A stretch of 64,000 bases of DNA from Christensenella intestinihominis (GCF_001678845.1 NZ_MAIQ01000010.1:41373-105372); one strand, 5' to 3'. Numbered from the stretch's first letter, positions 15,180-24,294 are shown. Notes: generated by a model from the sequence alone, not told the origin. Numbers and translations: made by a program.

Positions 15180-17381
15180 ATGCGTCTGAATAAAGTGCCG
15201 GCGTTATTGCTGGCGTTCCTGCTCATGATTATGATGATCCCCGGTTTTGCATCCGCGGCGCCCGCGGAGGAAGAGACCGTCATCAATATTTACCATACGA
15301 ACGACATCCACGGACATGCCGTCGGCAATGAAACATCCATCGGATATGCCCGTTTCAGGACGATGCTGAAAGAGGACGGGGCCGACGGACGCCTTTTGCT
15401 CGATGCGGGGGACGCTTTTTCGGGTACGGCTTTTGCCAACCTCAGCAACGGGCAGAGCATTGCGTCCCTGATGGAACAGTCCGGCTATGACGCGGTCACG
15501 CCCGGCAGCCATGATTTTGACTATGGAAGCGAAGCTTTGCAGCAACTCCTTTCGGATTCCGGGATCACCGGCCTTGCCATCAATATCCTGAAAGACGGCC
15601 AGCTTATGTTCGAGCCCTACCGCATTTTCCAGGAGGGCGGAATTAAAATCGGCATAATCGGCGTTGCCGCGCCGGAAACGGAAGAAACAGCCGACCCGCG
15701 CGACCTCGCGGGCATCACGTTCCTCGACGGGGAACCCCTTTTCACCTCGGTCCAGAGCGCGGTCAACGACCTGCGCGCGCAAAATGTAAACGCGGTTATC
15801 GTGCTTTCCCACCTTGGTACGTCGGAGGAAGGAAAGACAGGCAGCGTGGATATCGCCACCAATGTGAGCGGCATCGACCTGATTGTCGACGGGCATTCCC
15901 ACGACGCCTATGAAAACGGATATATTTCTTATCCCGGCTATATCCAGGGCAGGACCCCAATGATCGTGCAGGCCGGAAAAAATTTTGAGAATTTCGGCAT
16001 CGCCAGCCTGACGTTCGATTCAAAAAAAATCCTGACCGGCGTAAGCAGCCGCCTGGTTGACGCCGGGGAAGCCGCCGCATTTTCACCGGATAAGAATATT
16101 GCGGAAACAATTATCGAATACGAAAAAGAGCAGCAGCCCGTCATGGGAAGGAACCTTACTTCCACGCCTGTCTTCCTCAACGCGGAACAGGCGTATATCC
16201 GCAACGGCAGCACAAATTTCGGGCAGCTGTGCACCCGGGCAATGTGTGAGGCCACAGGGGCCGATATTGCGCTTATCAACAGCGGCATTATTTCCGCTTC
16301 CATTCCCGAGGGGCCGGTTTCTTTCGGAACCCTCTACAACTCAATTCCCTACGACAGCTATATCGTTACCACGGAGATGACGGGCGCCGAGCTGAAAACG
16401 CTGCTTAATTCACGCATGCTGCTTGGCGAGAGCGCGTTCCCCCAGTTTGCGGGATTTGAGGTTTCGGCCCGGAAATACCTGAATGACGAGGGGAAATCCG
16501 CGGCGGTGGTCCAGCGGCTCACAAGGGACGGCAAGGAGGTTTCCGATACCGACCGTTTTACCGTTGCGCTGCCCGACTTCATTTATTACGGCGGGGACGG
16601 CTATGAATGTACTTCCCCCGTCCTCGAGGAAGGGCCTACGCTGTTTGACGTTGTGGCCGATTACCTGGACAGCAAATCGGACGAGGAACTTGAACGCCTA
16701 TCCGGTTCTTCCAATCTTACGATCTGGGAAGAAACCATCGATACGGATAACATTATTTCCAAACTGCAGGCAAACGTGCCGGAGGATGTGCACGTATTCC
16801 TCAACCAGGCGTCGGTTGTGCCGGAAAGCGTGATTTATCCGCTGATCGGGCAGGACAGGAACCTGACGTTCACCATCAACAGCGAACGTCCCTATTCTTT
16901 CCGCTTCAACGGCCTTAAGCTTTCCGTACCCATGAACATTAACCTTTCGGCGAGTGTTTCGCAGGAGCCGCCGCAGGGCAAGCGCACCGCGTCGTCGGCG
17001 GATAAAAACGCCGTCTTCCTGAACCTGACGCGGAACGACGCTTTGCCGCCGGATACCGATATCAGCATTTACGTGGGCGACGTTTATGCGCCCGGCTCAC
17101 TGGTATACCTGTACTATTATGATATTAACCGCGACATCCTTCCCCTGGACGAAAACGGGATCAAGGTGGATGAGGACGGTAATGTGACTTTTCCCGCAAA
17201 CTCGGGAGTTACCTATCTTTTGAATTCAAAGCTGCTCAATGCCGCGACTATTTTTGACAACCCCACCACCGATCATCCGTTCTTCCCCGGGATTGCGGTT
17301 TTGGTCCTTGTGTTCGCCGTGTGGGTTGTGTTTTTCCTCGTTACCAAAAAAGGCGCGCAGAATAACCGGAAGCAGCAATAA
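15180..17381 (+). CDS. cell-surface 5'-nucleotidase / 2',3'-cyclic phosphodiesterase (UshA/YfkN-like)
   Basis: The 733-residue protein has a signal peptide (1-26, cleavage near FASAAPAE). A metallophosphatase domain follows with YHTNDIHGH (39-46), LLLDAGDAFSG, GSHDFDYG and VDGHSHDAY, and then the 5_nucleotid_C domain (about 310-500) with INSGIISASIPEGPVSFG and ALPDFIYYGGDGY. The usual GNHEFD is GSHDFDYG, replacing the metal-ligand Asn by Ser, which may change activity. The C-terminal 200 residues are beta-rich and unassigned, ending in one membrane helix (about 700-718) and KKGAQNNRKQQ, so it is probably anchored with the enzyme outside. Role: nucleotide scavenging. Confidence 0.88.
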   Translation: MRLNKVPALLLAFLLMIMMIPGFASAAPAEEETVINIYHTNDIHGHAVGNETSIGYARFRTMLKEDGADGRLLLDAGDAFSGTAFANLSNGQSIASLMEQSGYDAVTPGSHDFDYGSEALQQLLSDSGITGLAINILKDGQLMFEPYRIFQEGGIKIGIIGVAAPETEETADPRDLAGITFLDGEPLFTSVQSAVNDLRAQNVNAVIVLSHLGTSEEGKTGSVDIATNVSGIDLIVDGHSHDAYENGYISYPGYIQGRTPMIVQAGKNFENFGIASLTFDSKKILTGVSSRLVDAGEAAAFSPDKNIAETIIEYEKEQQPVMGRNLTSTPVFLNAEQAYIRNGSTNFGQLCTRAMCEATGADIALINSGIISASIPEGPVSFGTLYNSIPYDSYIVTTEMTGAELKTLLNSRMLLGESAFPQFAGFEVSARKYLNDEGKSAAVVQRLTRDGKEVSDTDRFTVALPDFIYYGGDGYECTSPVLEEGPTLFDVVADYLDSKSDEELERLSGSSNLTIWEETIDTDNIISKLQANVPEDVHVFLNQASVVPESVIYPLIGQDRNLTFTINSERPYSFRFNGLKLSVPMNINLSASVSQEPPQGKRTASSADKNAVFLNLTRNDALPPDTDISIYVGDVYAPGSLVYLYYYDINRDILPLDENGIKVDEDGNVTFPANSGVTYLLNSKLLNAATIFDNPTTDHPFFPGIAVLVLVFAVWVVFFLVTKKGAQNNRKQQ

Positions 17382-17538
17382 AAAAGCCTTTTATTCCGCC
17401 GCGGTTTTTTTGTGCGGCGGGCCCCGGCTGCGAACCGCTAAAAGCGGTTGTGCCGCGATGGAGAAAATCTTATTCCAATACCGGTTCCGCAAAGATTTCA
17501 AGTAAAAAGGCGCAGAAGGGAAGTGTGCACCAGACGTC

Positions 17539-18537
17539 GTGACTATTGTGCTGAAATGGATCGCAAAGGCGATATTAACAGGGTTTTCTTTTGTGCTGCT
17601 GCTTTGGCCTTTTTCTCCCCGGCCCGCGTGCTGGTTCCTGAGGAATTTGTTCCGGTTCGGCACCTATATACGGCCCAAAAATTATTCCGCCCTCCGCGCG
17701 CGCGTGGAGATTGCGCGCGACCTCCGTTACGGCCCTTCCAATAAAAAATGCACGCTCGATGTGATTTCCCCCGCCGCCCCTTCCGGGCCGCTGCCTGTGG
17801 TATTCTGGCTCCACGGCGGCGCCTATATTGCGGGCGACAAGGCGGACGTGGAGGGTTATTGCGTCCAAATCGCCGCGCGGGGATATATTGTTGTGAATGT
17901 CAACTATCCACTTGCGCCCGAGGCGGTTTATCCGGCCGGGGTACGGTCGGCGGCCGACGCCTGCTCTTTCATTGCTGCACGGGCGGATACGTTTAATATC
18001 GATCTTTCCCGCGCATATTTCGCGGGCGATTCCGCCGGGGCGCAGATGTCGGCGCAGTTTGTAACAGCGCAAATCGATGCGGAATATGCGCAGAAAGTTA
18101 AAATTCCCCAGGTCGTGCCCCGCGAATGCATCCGCGGGATGGGCCTTTTTTGCGGCCTTTATGACGCGGCGGCGTATGCCGGGAATTTCGACTCCCATAC
18201 GCCTGTCTCGTATGTTGTAAAACGCGTGTTCTGGGGCGTGACGGGAAATGCGGAGTGGCGGCACGGCCCGGAGATTGAGGAAGCGTCCGTCCTGCGCCAT
18301 ATTCCGCCTTCCGGGTTCCCTCCCGTTTTCCTGACCGACGGCAACATCGGCACCTTTACCGAGCAGGGAATGGCATACGCGGAAGCGCTCCGGGACTGCG
18401 GGACGCCTGTTGAAGACACGTTTTATCCGCGTTCCGTGACGCTCCTTCCCCACGAGTACCAATTCAATATGCGGCGGGCGGCGGCGCAGCACGCTTTCGG
18501 GCTTTTTATGGAATTCCTGGAACGCACAAAAAAATAG
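17539..18537 (+). CDS. alpha/beta hydrolase, HSL-type esterase/lipase
   Basis: Starts at GTG 17539 (an in-frame stop lies just upstream and there is no in-frame ATG near). The 332-residue protein has an N-terminal hydrophobic segment (about 6-30), so it may be membrane attached. The oxyanion-hole motif HGGAYIAGDK and nucleophile motif GDSAGAQ are those of the hormone-sensitive-lipase esterase family. LTDGNIGTF supplies a likely acid residue and LPHEYQF the catalytic histidine. Substrate unknown, probably short-chain esters. The ribosome site is poor. It follows the nucleotidase gene after 157 bases containing only a weak GC hairpin. Confidence 0.85.
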   Translation: MTIVLKWIAKAILTGFSFVLLLWPFSPRPACWFLRNLFRFGTYIRPKNYSALRARVEIARDLRYGPSNKKCTLDVISPAAPSGPLPVVFWLHGGAYIAGDKADVEGYCVQIAARGYIVVNVNYPLAPEAVYPAGVRSAADACSFIAARADTFNIDLSRAYFAGDSAGAQMSAQFVTAQIDAEYAQKVKIPQVVPRECIRGMGLFCGLYDAAAYAGNFDSHTPVSYVVKRVFWGVTGNAEWRHGPEIEEASVLRHIPPSGFPPVFLTDGNIGTFTEQGMAYAEALRDCGTPVEDTFYPRSVTLLPHEYQFNMRRAAAQHAFGLFMEFLERTKK

Positions 18538-18610
18538 TTTTTCTTTTCCGCTGCGTGGTATTATAATATTGTCGAATTAAATTTACATTATTTAAGGGGG
18601 TAAGTTTATT

Positions 18611-19126
18611 ATGATCAGCAAAAAAATGGAAGACATGCTCAACGAACAGGTGAAGAATGAATTTTTCTCCGCTTATTTTTATCTCTCCATGGCCGCATGG
18701 TTTACATCCAAGAATTTAAACGGATTCGCGAACTGGTACACCGTGCAGGCGCAGGAGGAACGCGACCATGCGACGATGCTCATGAATTACATCCTGCGTG
18801 TGGGCGGGAATGCGGAGTTCCGGGCAATCGAAGCGCCGGATACGGATTTTAAATCGCCCATGGATATTTTTGAAAAGACACTGGCGCACGAGCAAAAGGT
18901 GACGGGATTAATCAACGACCTGATGGCAAGCGCCCTCGATGAGCGCGATTTCAAAACACAGCAGTTTTTGCAGTGGTTCGTAACCGAGCAGGTCGAGGAG
19001 GAAGAAAATGCAAACGGCCTGATTGAAAAGCTGAAAATCAGCGGAAACAGTGAGGCTGGCATCCTTTATATGGACAGCGAGGCGGCGGCAAGGGTTTATA
19101 CGCCCGCGGCGCAGGCTGCAAACTGA
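18611..19126 (+). CDS. ftnA: ferritin
   Basis: The 171-residue protein is a bacterial non-haem ferritin of standard length. Ferroxidase ligands are visible: E17 in EQVKNEFFSAY, E50 and H53 in QEERDHATM, E94 in AHEQKVTGL, and Gln/Glu in WFVTEQVEEEE. It assembles a 24-mer that oxidises and stores iron in the cytoplasm. An AAGGGGG site precedes the start, and a perfect TATAAT sits at 18562-18567, though without a good -35. It appears monocistronic, ending in a terminator. The C-terminal 16 residues are a low-complexity Ala-rich tail. Confidence 0.95.
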   Translation: MISKKMEDMLNEQVKNEFFSAYFYLSMAAWFTSKNLNGFANWYTVQAQEERDHATMLMNYILRVGGNAEFRAIEAPDTDFKSPMDIFEKTLAHEQKVTGLINDLMASALDERDFKTQQFLQWFVTEQVEEEENANGLIEKLKISGNSEAGILYMDSEAAARVYTPAAQAAN

Positions 19127-19137
19127 GCGAAATAAAA

Positions 19138-19169
19138 GAAGAGCGCGGCAAGCACCGCGTTCTTTTTTA
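19138..19169 (+). terminator. terminator of the ferritin gene
   Basis: CGCGG (19144-19148) pairs with CCGCG (19155-19159), extended outward by the AAGAG/TTCTT pairs, and is followed by a T-run. Confidence 0.7.
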
Positions 19170-19224
19170 TTTCAAAATATCCGGCCCGTGCGGCCCCGCC
19201 CTCCGGCAGCGGGCATTCCGCGGC

Positions 19225-19848
19225 TCAGGCCTTCGCTTTTTTAACACGCTTTTTGCGAACCGTCTTTTTTTCCTTGCTTTGCTTTTCCGCATACGCGATG
19301 AACATATCGTATACAAGGATGGAACGCTGGTCGATATCGCCCGCGCCATAGAGGGAAATGGCATTCAGCATACCGAACAAAAGCTCGGAAAGCACCCGTC
19401 CGTCCTCCCCGGTAAGCTCTGTCCCGCACTCGGAAAACACCCGTGTAATGAGCTCGATCAGCAATTCCTGCACCTGCCGGCGGATGCCGAACAGCGTGCG
19501 CTCGATATATTCCTTATCCGACTCAAAATTTACAACCTGGTTTATCACGTCCTGCGGCGTTTCCACCATGCGGGCGATAAAGCAATAAATTGCCCCATAA
19601 AGCGCTTCTTTTGGTTCCTTGCCGAACACATTCCGCATAAAATCGTTCATAATCTGTTCGATTTCCCCGGCAAGCACCTGGGCAAGCAGCGCCTCCTTGT
19701 CGTCAAAATGCGTATATACCGTTCCCACCGAAAGCCCGCTGACCTCGGCGATCCGGCGCATGGAAAGGCTGTCGTATCCTTCCCGGTGGTAAATTTCGAG
19801 CGCCGCATTGATGATTTTTTGTGTTACATCCTCTATTTTCTTGGGCAT
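19225..19848 (-). CDS. TetR-family transcriptional regulator
   Basis: The start MPKKIEDVTQKIINAALEIY at 19848 gives 207 residues; longer frames overlap the MATE gene. The N-terminal TetR helix-turn-helix is clear (YDSLSMRRIAEVSGLSVGTVYTHFDDKEALL). The C-terminal ligand domain is not recognisably assigned. A basic tail (KKTVRKKRVKKAKA) is unusual and may add DNA affinity. It lies 14 bases downstream of the MATE efflux gene and is cotranscribed, so it probably autoregulates the pair in response to a pump substrate. Confidence 0.9.
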   Translation of the reverse strand: MPKKIEDVTQKIINAALEIYHREGYDSLSMRRIAEVSGLSVGTVYTHFDDKEALLAQVLAGEIEQIMNDFMRNVFGKEPKEALYGAIYCFIARMVETPQDVINQVVNFESDKEYIERTLFGIRRQVQELLIELITRVFSECGTELTGEDGRVLSELLFGMLNAISLYGAGDIDQRSILVYDMFIAYAEKQSKEKKTVRKKRVKKAKA

Positions 19849-19861
19849 AACCGTTCCTTCC

Positions 19862-21259
19862 TTATTGTTCCGCATCCGGGTCCAGAAGCCCCAGCGCGTA
19901 TTCCTCTTTTGTCTTCCTGATGAATCTAAATATCCTGGCGGCCAGCACCACGGCAATAACCCCTGAAATTGCATCCGCCACCAACGGCGACAGCATGATT
20001 CCAAAAAGCCCCAGCACGTTTGCCAGCACAAGCACCGTAGGAATCAGGCACACGCCCTGCCGCGAAATGGACAGGACCAGCGCGCCGCCCGCCTTGCCGA
20101 ACGCCTGGTGCGTCATCAGCATAATAAGTGTAAATGCGGTAATTGTGAAACCGGCGGTGAACCAGCGGAGCGCGGGCACGCCGATTTCCATCACATAGGC
20201 GTCCGTGGTAAACAGGCCCATCATCTGCGGGGCGAGGGCATAACACGCGAGCGTCACCAGGGCCCCGATGCAGAGCGCAACCACGATTCCGAATTTCATC
20301 GCGGTTTTGAGCCTGTCGAATTGATGCGCGCCGAAATTATAGCCCGCCACCGGCTGGTAGCCCTGCGAAAACCCGAACATCAGCGCAAATCCTAAAAACT
20401 GGATGCGGTTTACGATGCCGAAGGCCGCGATTGCCGCGTCCCCGTACGGCTTTGCGCATACGTTGATAACGGCGAAACCGATCGCCGCGAGAAGCTGCGT
20501 TAAAAACGTAGACGACCCGACGCGCACGATGTAGGAAATAATTTTCCCCTCGAACCGGAACCCCTTCAGGCGGAATTTTGCAACCGTCTTTTTCCGCCAG
20601 TAGTTGGAGGAAAGGATTACGAAGGCGACAACCTGCGAGATCGCGGTCGCGACAGCGGCGCCCATAACGCCCATATTGAGGGTGAAAATGAAAACCGGGT
20701 CGAGGATCATATTAAGGACCGCGCCGATTACCATCCCCACCATGGACTGCACCGCGCTTCCCTCTGCGCGCAGCAGGTTGTTGAACGCCATATTGGTAAG
20801 CTGCACCGGCGAGGCAAGGAGCAGGATCAGCGCATAATCGAGCGCAAGGTCGATGGTATCCGCGGAAGCGCCGAGCGCAAGCAGGATGGGTTCGGCAAAA
20901 AGGCCGCCGGCCACCGCGACAAAGACCCCGGATAAAAAGGAAAGGATGATGGTGGTCGTCGCCGTGCGCCCCGCCTTTTCCTTTTCCTGCGCGCCGAGAA
21001 GTCGCGAAAGATATGCCGCCCCGCCCGCCGCGAAGAGGATGGAAAGCGCCTGCGTTAAAAGCATGATCGGCATATAGACCGAAACCGCCGCGGTACCGAG
21101 ATACCCCTCCGGCGACATACTGACAAAGTATGTGTCCGCCATGTTGTAAATTGCCATGACGACCATGCTGACAACGGCCGGTACTGCAAGTTTCACGATT
21201 GCGCCGGGAACCTTCGCCGTCCCCATCATTTCCGCGCGTTTATCTATTGTCTGTTCCAT
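19862..21259 (-). CDS. MATE-family efflux transporter
   Basis: The 465-residue protein has twelve hydrophobic segments in two related halves (PAVVSMVVMAIYNMADTYFVS early, LTQLLAAIGFAVINVCAKPYG in the second half), typical of the NorM/DinF-like MatE family. These pumps export cationic drugs or metabolites using Na+ or H+ gradients. AGGAG lies seven bases upstream of the ATG. It forms an operon with the TetR regulator. Substrate cannot be inferred. The divergent nfn promoter region lies 100 bases upstream. Confidence 0.93.
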   Translation of the reverse strand: MEQTIDKRAEMMGTAKVPGAIVKLAVPAVVSMVVMAIYNMADTYFVSMSPEGYLGTAAVSVYMPIMLLTQALSILFAAGGAAYLSRLLGAQEKEKAGRTATTTIILSFLSGVFVAVAGGLFAEPILLALGASADTIDLALDYALILLLASPVQLTNMAFNNLLRAEGSAVQSMVGMVIGAVLNMILDPVFIFTLNMGVMGAAVATAISQVVAFVILSSNYWRKKTVAKFRLKGFRFEGKIISYIVRVGSSTFLTQLLAAIGFAVINVCAKPYGDAAIAAFGIVNRIQFLGFALMFGFSQGYQPVAGYNFGAHQFDRLKTAMKFGIVVALCIGALVTLACYALAPQMMGLFTTDAYVMEIGVPALRWFTAGFTITAFTLIMLMTHQAFGKAGGALVLSISRQGVCLIPTVLVLANVLGLFGIMLSPLVADAISGVIAVVLAARIFRFIRKTKEEYALGLLDPDAEQ

Positions 21260-21357
21260 CTCGTTTTCTCCTGCGGAATTTGCAAACTGAACGCGTGTTC
21301 ATTTACATTTATCATATTATTATGCCAATCTCCCAATGTCAACCGTTTATTTGGCAC

Positions 21358-21387
21358 TTGTAACTCCCCGGCCCTTTCGTTTATAAT
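21358..21387 (+). promoter_or_regulatory. candidate sigma-A promoter of nfnAB
   Basis: TTGTAA (21358-21363) and a perfect TATAAT (21382-21387) are 18 bases apart. The predicted start falls at the first arm of the leader structure. A second TATAAT at 21515-21520 lies only 12 bases before the ATG and would remove the ribosome site, so it is less likely. Confidence 0.5.
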
Positions 21388-21390
21388 ATT

Positions 21391-21480
21391 AGGGTGCCGG
21401 GAATCGGGCCGCGCGTTTTTCGCTTGCGGCTTTTCCCGCACGGTTTTGTTTCAGGCATATTGCCTGGCTCCCGGCACCCC
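21391..21480 (+). other. structured nfnAB leader, three-way-junction fold
   Basis: GGGTGCCGGGA (21392-21402) pairs perfectly with TCCCGGCACCC (21469-21479). Inside are two hairpins: GCCGC/GCGGC (21408-21412 with 21426-21430), and CAGGCA-TAT-TGCCTG (21452-21466). No U-run follows, so it is not a terminator. I do not recognise it as a known riboswitch class. It could be a 5' stabiliser, a protein-binding site, or a structure used on the opposite strand ahead of the MATE gene. Confidence 0.5.
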
Positions 21481-21532
21481 GGGGTACGAAATTTCAAATC
21501 TTATGTGAATCTTATATAATGGGGAGAACATT

Positions 21533-22384
21533 ATGTTTAAAATTTTGAAGAAAGAAACATTGGCAAATGGCATCACCAAGATGGTCATCGACGCCCCGCT
21601 GATCGCAAAAAAAGCGCAAAGCGGCCAGTTCCTTGTCCTGCGCACGCACGATAAGGGCGAGCGTTTTCCTCTCACCATCGCGGATTTTGACCGCGAGGCG
21701 GGAACCGTGACCATCATTTTCGCACAGGTTGGCAGGTCCACCCAGCAATTGGGTTCCCTCCCGGAAGGCGGGGAAATCCTCGACGTGGTGGGGCCGCTCG
21801 GCGTTGCGTCCCACTTTGACCCATCCATAAAAAAAGCCGCGGTAATCGGCGGCGGCCTCGGCTGCGCGATTGCGCTTCCGCAGGCAAAGCATTTGAAGCA
21901 GATGGGCGTTTCCGTGGATATGATCGCGGGCTTTAAGACGAAGGATATCATTATCCTTGAAAAGGAAATGACGGAGGCTTCGGACAACCTCATCATCACG
22001 ACGGACGACGGTACGTTCGGCATACACGGCTTTGTGACGGACGCGCTGAAAAAGCAAATCGAGGATGGCGTAAAATACGATATCGTAGTCGCCATCGGCC
22101 CGATTCCCATGATGAAATTTGTCTCCAAGCTGACCCGCGAATACGGCATCAAGACCATCGTGAGCATGAATCCCGTTATGATCGACGGCACGGGGATGTG
22201 CGGCGGCTGCCGGCTTACAGTGGGCGGCGAGACCAAGTTTGCATGCATCGACGGCCCGGACTTCGACGGACACGAGGTGGATTTCGACGCGGCGATGCGC
22301 CGTCTTTCCATGTATGACGGCATGAAGGAACGCGAGGAAGACTGCAGGCTGATCCAGATGGCAGATAAGGCGGAGGACAAATAA
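21533..22384 (+). CDS. nfnA: NADH-dependent reduced ferredoxin:NADP+ oxidoreductase subunit A
   Basis: The 283-residue protein is a ferredoxin-NADP reductase-like module: FAD domain (1-95, FPLTIADFDREAGT), NAD-binding domain (AAVIGGGLGCAIALPQA), and a C-terminal [2Fe-2S] loop DGTGMCGGC with a third cysteine in KFACIDGP. The first ligand position is Asp instead of the Cys of PyrK relatives, matching the Asp/3-Cys cluster known for NfnA. With NfnB it forms the electron-bifurcating transhydrogenase that balances NADH, NADPH and ferredoxin in anaerobes. GGGGAG precedes the start, and the stop lies one base before the nfnB start. Confidence 0.92.
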   Translation: MFKILKKETLANGITKMVIDAPLIAKKAQSGQFLVLRTHDKGERFPLTIADFDREAGTVTIIFAQVGRSTQQLGSLPEGGEILDVVGPLGVASHFDPSIKKAAVIGGGLGCAIALPQAKHLKQMGVSVDMIAGFKTKDIIILEKEMTEASDNLIITTDDGTFGIHGFVTDALKKQIEDGVKYDIVVAIGPIPMMKFVSKLTREYGIKTIVSMNPVMIDGTGMCGGCRLTVGGETKFACIDGPDFDGHEVDFDAAMRRLSMYDGMKEREEDCRLIQMADKAEDK

Positions 22385-22385
22385 C

Positions 22386-23780
22386 ATGGAAAGAAATATG
22401 TCGCTTGAAAAGGTAAAAATGCCCGAGCTTGATCCCAAGGTACGCGCGACCAATTTTGAAGAGGTCGCGCTGGGATACACGCCCGAAATGGCACAGGAGG
22501 AAAGCAACCGGTGCCTGGAATGTAAAAATAAACCGTGCGTATCCGGCTGCCCCGTGCAGGTCAACATCCCGGAATTTATCCACGAAATCAAAGAAGGCAA
22601 TTTTATGGCCGCTTACCAGAAAATCACGGAGACGAACGGCCTGCCCGCCGTATGCGGGAGGGTGTGCCCGCAGGAAAGCCAATGCGAAAAGTATTGCGTA
22701 CGCGGCAAAAAGGGCGAGCCTGTCGGCATTGGCCGCCTTGAACGCTTCGCGGCAGATTTCGCGATGAGCCAGGGCGCCCTCGGCGCGAAAAATATCGCCC
22801 CCAAAAAGGGAAAAAAGGTGGCGGTCATCGGCAGCGGCCCGGCCGGGCTTACATGCGCTTCCGACCTTGCCAAGAAGGGGTATGACGTTACGGTCTTCGA
22901 GGCCTTCCATACCGCGGGGGGCGTGCTGAAATACGGGATTCCGCAATTCCGTCTCCCGAAAGAAATCGTCGACCTCGAGATCAACGTCCTGAAGGAGATG
23001 GGCGTGGAAATCAAACTCGATATGGTAATCGGGAAAATCCTTACCATTGACGAGCTGAAGGAAATGGGCTATGAGGCAATCTTTATCGGCAGCGGCGCGG
23101 GGCTTCCGTCCTTTATGAATATTCCCGGTGAAAACCTCAACGACGTATATTCGGCCAATGAGTTTTTGACGCGCATCAACCTGATGCACGCATACCAGTA
23201 TCCGTCTTACGACACCCCGATCAAACCGTATCAGAGTGTCGCCGTTATTGGCGGCGGAAACGTGGCGATGGACGCGGCGCGCTGCGCAAAGCGCCTCGGG
23301 GCCGGGCATGTCTATATCGTCTACCGCAGGAGCGAGGCGGAGATGCCCGCCCGTCTTGAAGAGGTGCACCATGCAAAGGAAGAGGGCATCGATTTCCGGC
23401 TTCTCGAAGCGCCCACCGAAATTTTGGGCGACGAGCACGGAAATGTCGTTGGCATGAAGGATGTGCGCATGGAGCTTGGGGAACCGGACGCGTCCGGACG
23501 GCGCCGCCCGGTGGTGATCGAAGGCAGCGAATATACGCTTCCTGTGGACGCGGTGATTGTTGCGATCGGGCAGTCCCCCAACCCGATGATTAAGAATTCT
23601 ACGCCCGACCTGAAAACACAGCCCTGGGGCGGGATCATTACCAATGAAGAAACAGGCGAAACCTCTATTCCCGGCGTGTACGCGGGCGGCGACGCCGTGA
23701 CGGGTGCGGCGACGGTCATCCTTGCGATGGGCGCAGGCAAGACGGCGGCAAACAGCATAGATGGTTATTTAAGTAAATAG
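22386..23780 (+). CDS. nfnB: NADH-dependent reduced ferredoxin:NADP+ oxidoreductase subunit B (GltD-like)
   Basis: The 464-residue flavoprotein belongs to the glutamate-synthase small-subunit family. Its N-terminal [4Fe-4S] domain shows CLECKNKPCVSGCPV and CGRVCPQESQCEKYC. FAD binding is by AVIGSGPAGLTCASDL and NADP(H) binding by AVIGGGNVAMDAARCA, with the C-terminal GVYAGGDAVTGAATVI. Sequence alone resembles stand-alone homotetrameric GltA, but the coupled NfnA gene one base upstream makes it NfnB. The ribosome site lies inside nfnA, so the two are translationally coupled. Ends in a strong terminator. Confidence 0.93.
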   Translation: MERNMSLEKVKMPELDPKVRATNFEEVALGYTPEMAQEESNRCLECKNKPCVSGCPVQVNIPEFIHEIKEGNFMAAYQKITETNGLPAVCGRVCPQESQCEKYCVRGKKGEPVGIGRLERFAADFAMSQGALGAKNIAPKKGKKVAVIGSGPAGLTCASDLAKKGYDVTVFEAFHTAGGVLKYGIPQFRLPKEIVDLEINVLKEMGVEIKLDMVIGKILTIDELKEMGYEAIFIGSGAGLPSFMNIPGENLNDVYSANEFLTRINLMHAYQYPSYDTPIKPYQSVAVIGGGNVAMDAARCAKRLGAGHVYIVYRRSEAEMPARLEEVHHAKEEGIDFRLLEAPTEILGDEHGNVVGMKDVRMELGEPDASGRRRPVVIEGSEYTLPVDAVIVAIGQSPNPMIKNSTPDLKTQPWGGIITNEETGETSIPGVYAGGDAVTGAATVILAMGAGKTAANSIDGYLSK

Positions 23781-23798
23781 CGTTTTGTTCCTAAAATG

Positions 23799-23828
23799 AA
23801 AACTGCGGCTTTTCGCCGCAGTTTTTTT
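23799..23828 (+). terminator. terminator of nfnAB
   Basis: CTGCGGC (23803-23809), loop TTTTC, GCCGCAG (23815-23821), then seven T. A textbook rho-independent terminator. Confidence 0.92.
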
Positions 23829-24120
23829 ATTCATTTCCATGCATAAAAATTATTATTCTGTGAGAAAAACGTGATTTTTTCATTTTTTTTGATTTCCCCT
23901 ATTGACACGCTGTTTTCCGCACAGCCATGCGTTTTTCACATTTGTGGATAACTCATTTTCAATTCGTTCCGTTTCCACCCAAAAAACGGCTTTGTTAAAA
24001 CATTTTTTAGGTAAAAAGTTATCCACAATCTTCTGTGGATAATTCTGTTTTTTCGCGGAAATATGCGGGTTTTTTGCCTGCGGAAAACCCCGGTGGATTT
24101 TTCCGGAACCTGACCTGGAT
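23829..24120. other. AT-rich gap with a cluster of three perfect DnaA boxes
   Basis: The 514-base gene-free region 23781-24294 contains the exact 9-mer TTATCCACA at 24019-24027 and its reverse complement at 23943-23951 and 24034-24042. The last two form an inverted pair six bases apart. A T-rich stretch lies just left (23822-23890). Near-matches such as TTTCCACCC occur in between. This is the composition of a replication origin or a DnaA-binding regulatory locus, although no dnaA, dnaN, rpmH or mnmG genes are near. Confidence 0.55.
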
Positions 24121-24294
24121 TTTTCCTGTCCTTTACAAAAAGGCGAATGCATATTCTTTGAAATTCATGCATAAAATGTTTGTTTCTTTTTTTGATACGC
24201 CATACTTTTCCCTGCCGTCCTTCACACAATGCTTTATCCGTCCGGGTATTTGCGGTATAATAGCGGTATCTTGCAGGCAAAGGAGTTTGGGGGT

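Noticed and set aside
21515..21520. TATAAT as the nfnA promoter
   Set aside because: It would place the start after the GGGGAG ribosome site, and the upstream TTGTAA-18-TATAAT is better. Not fully excluded.
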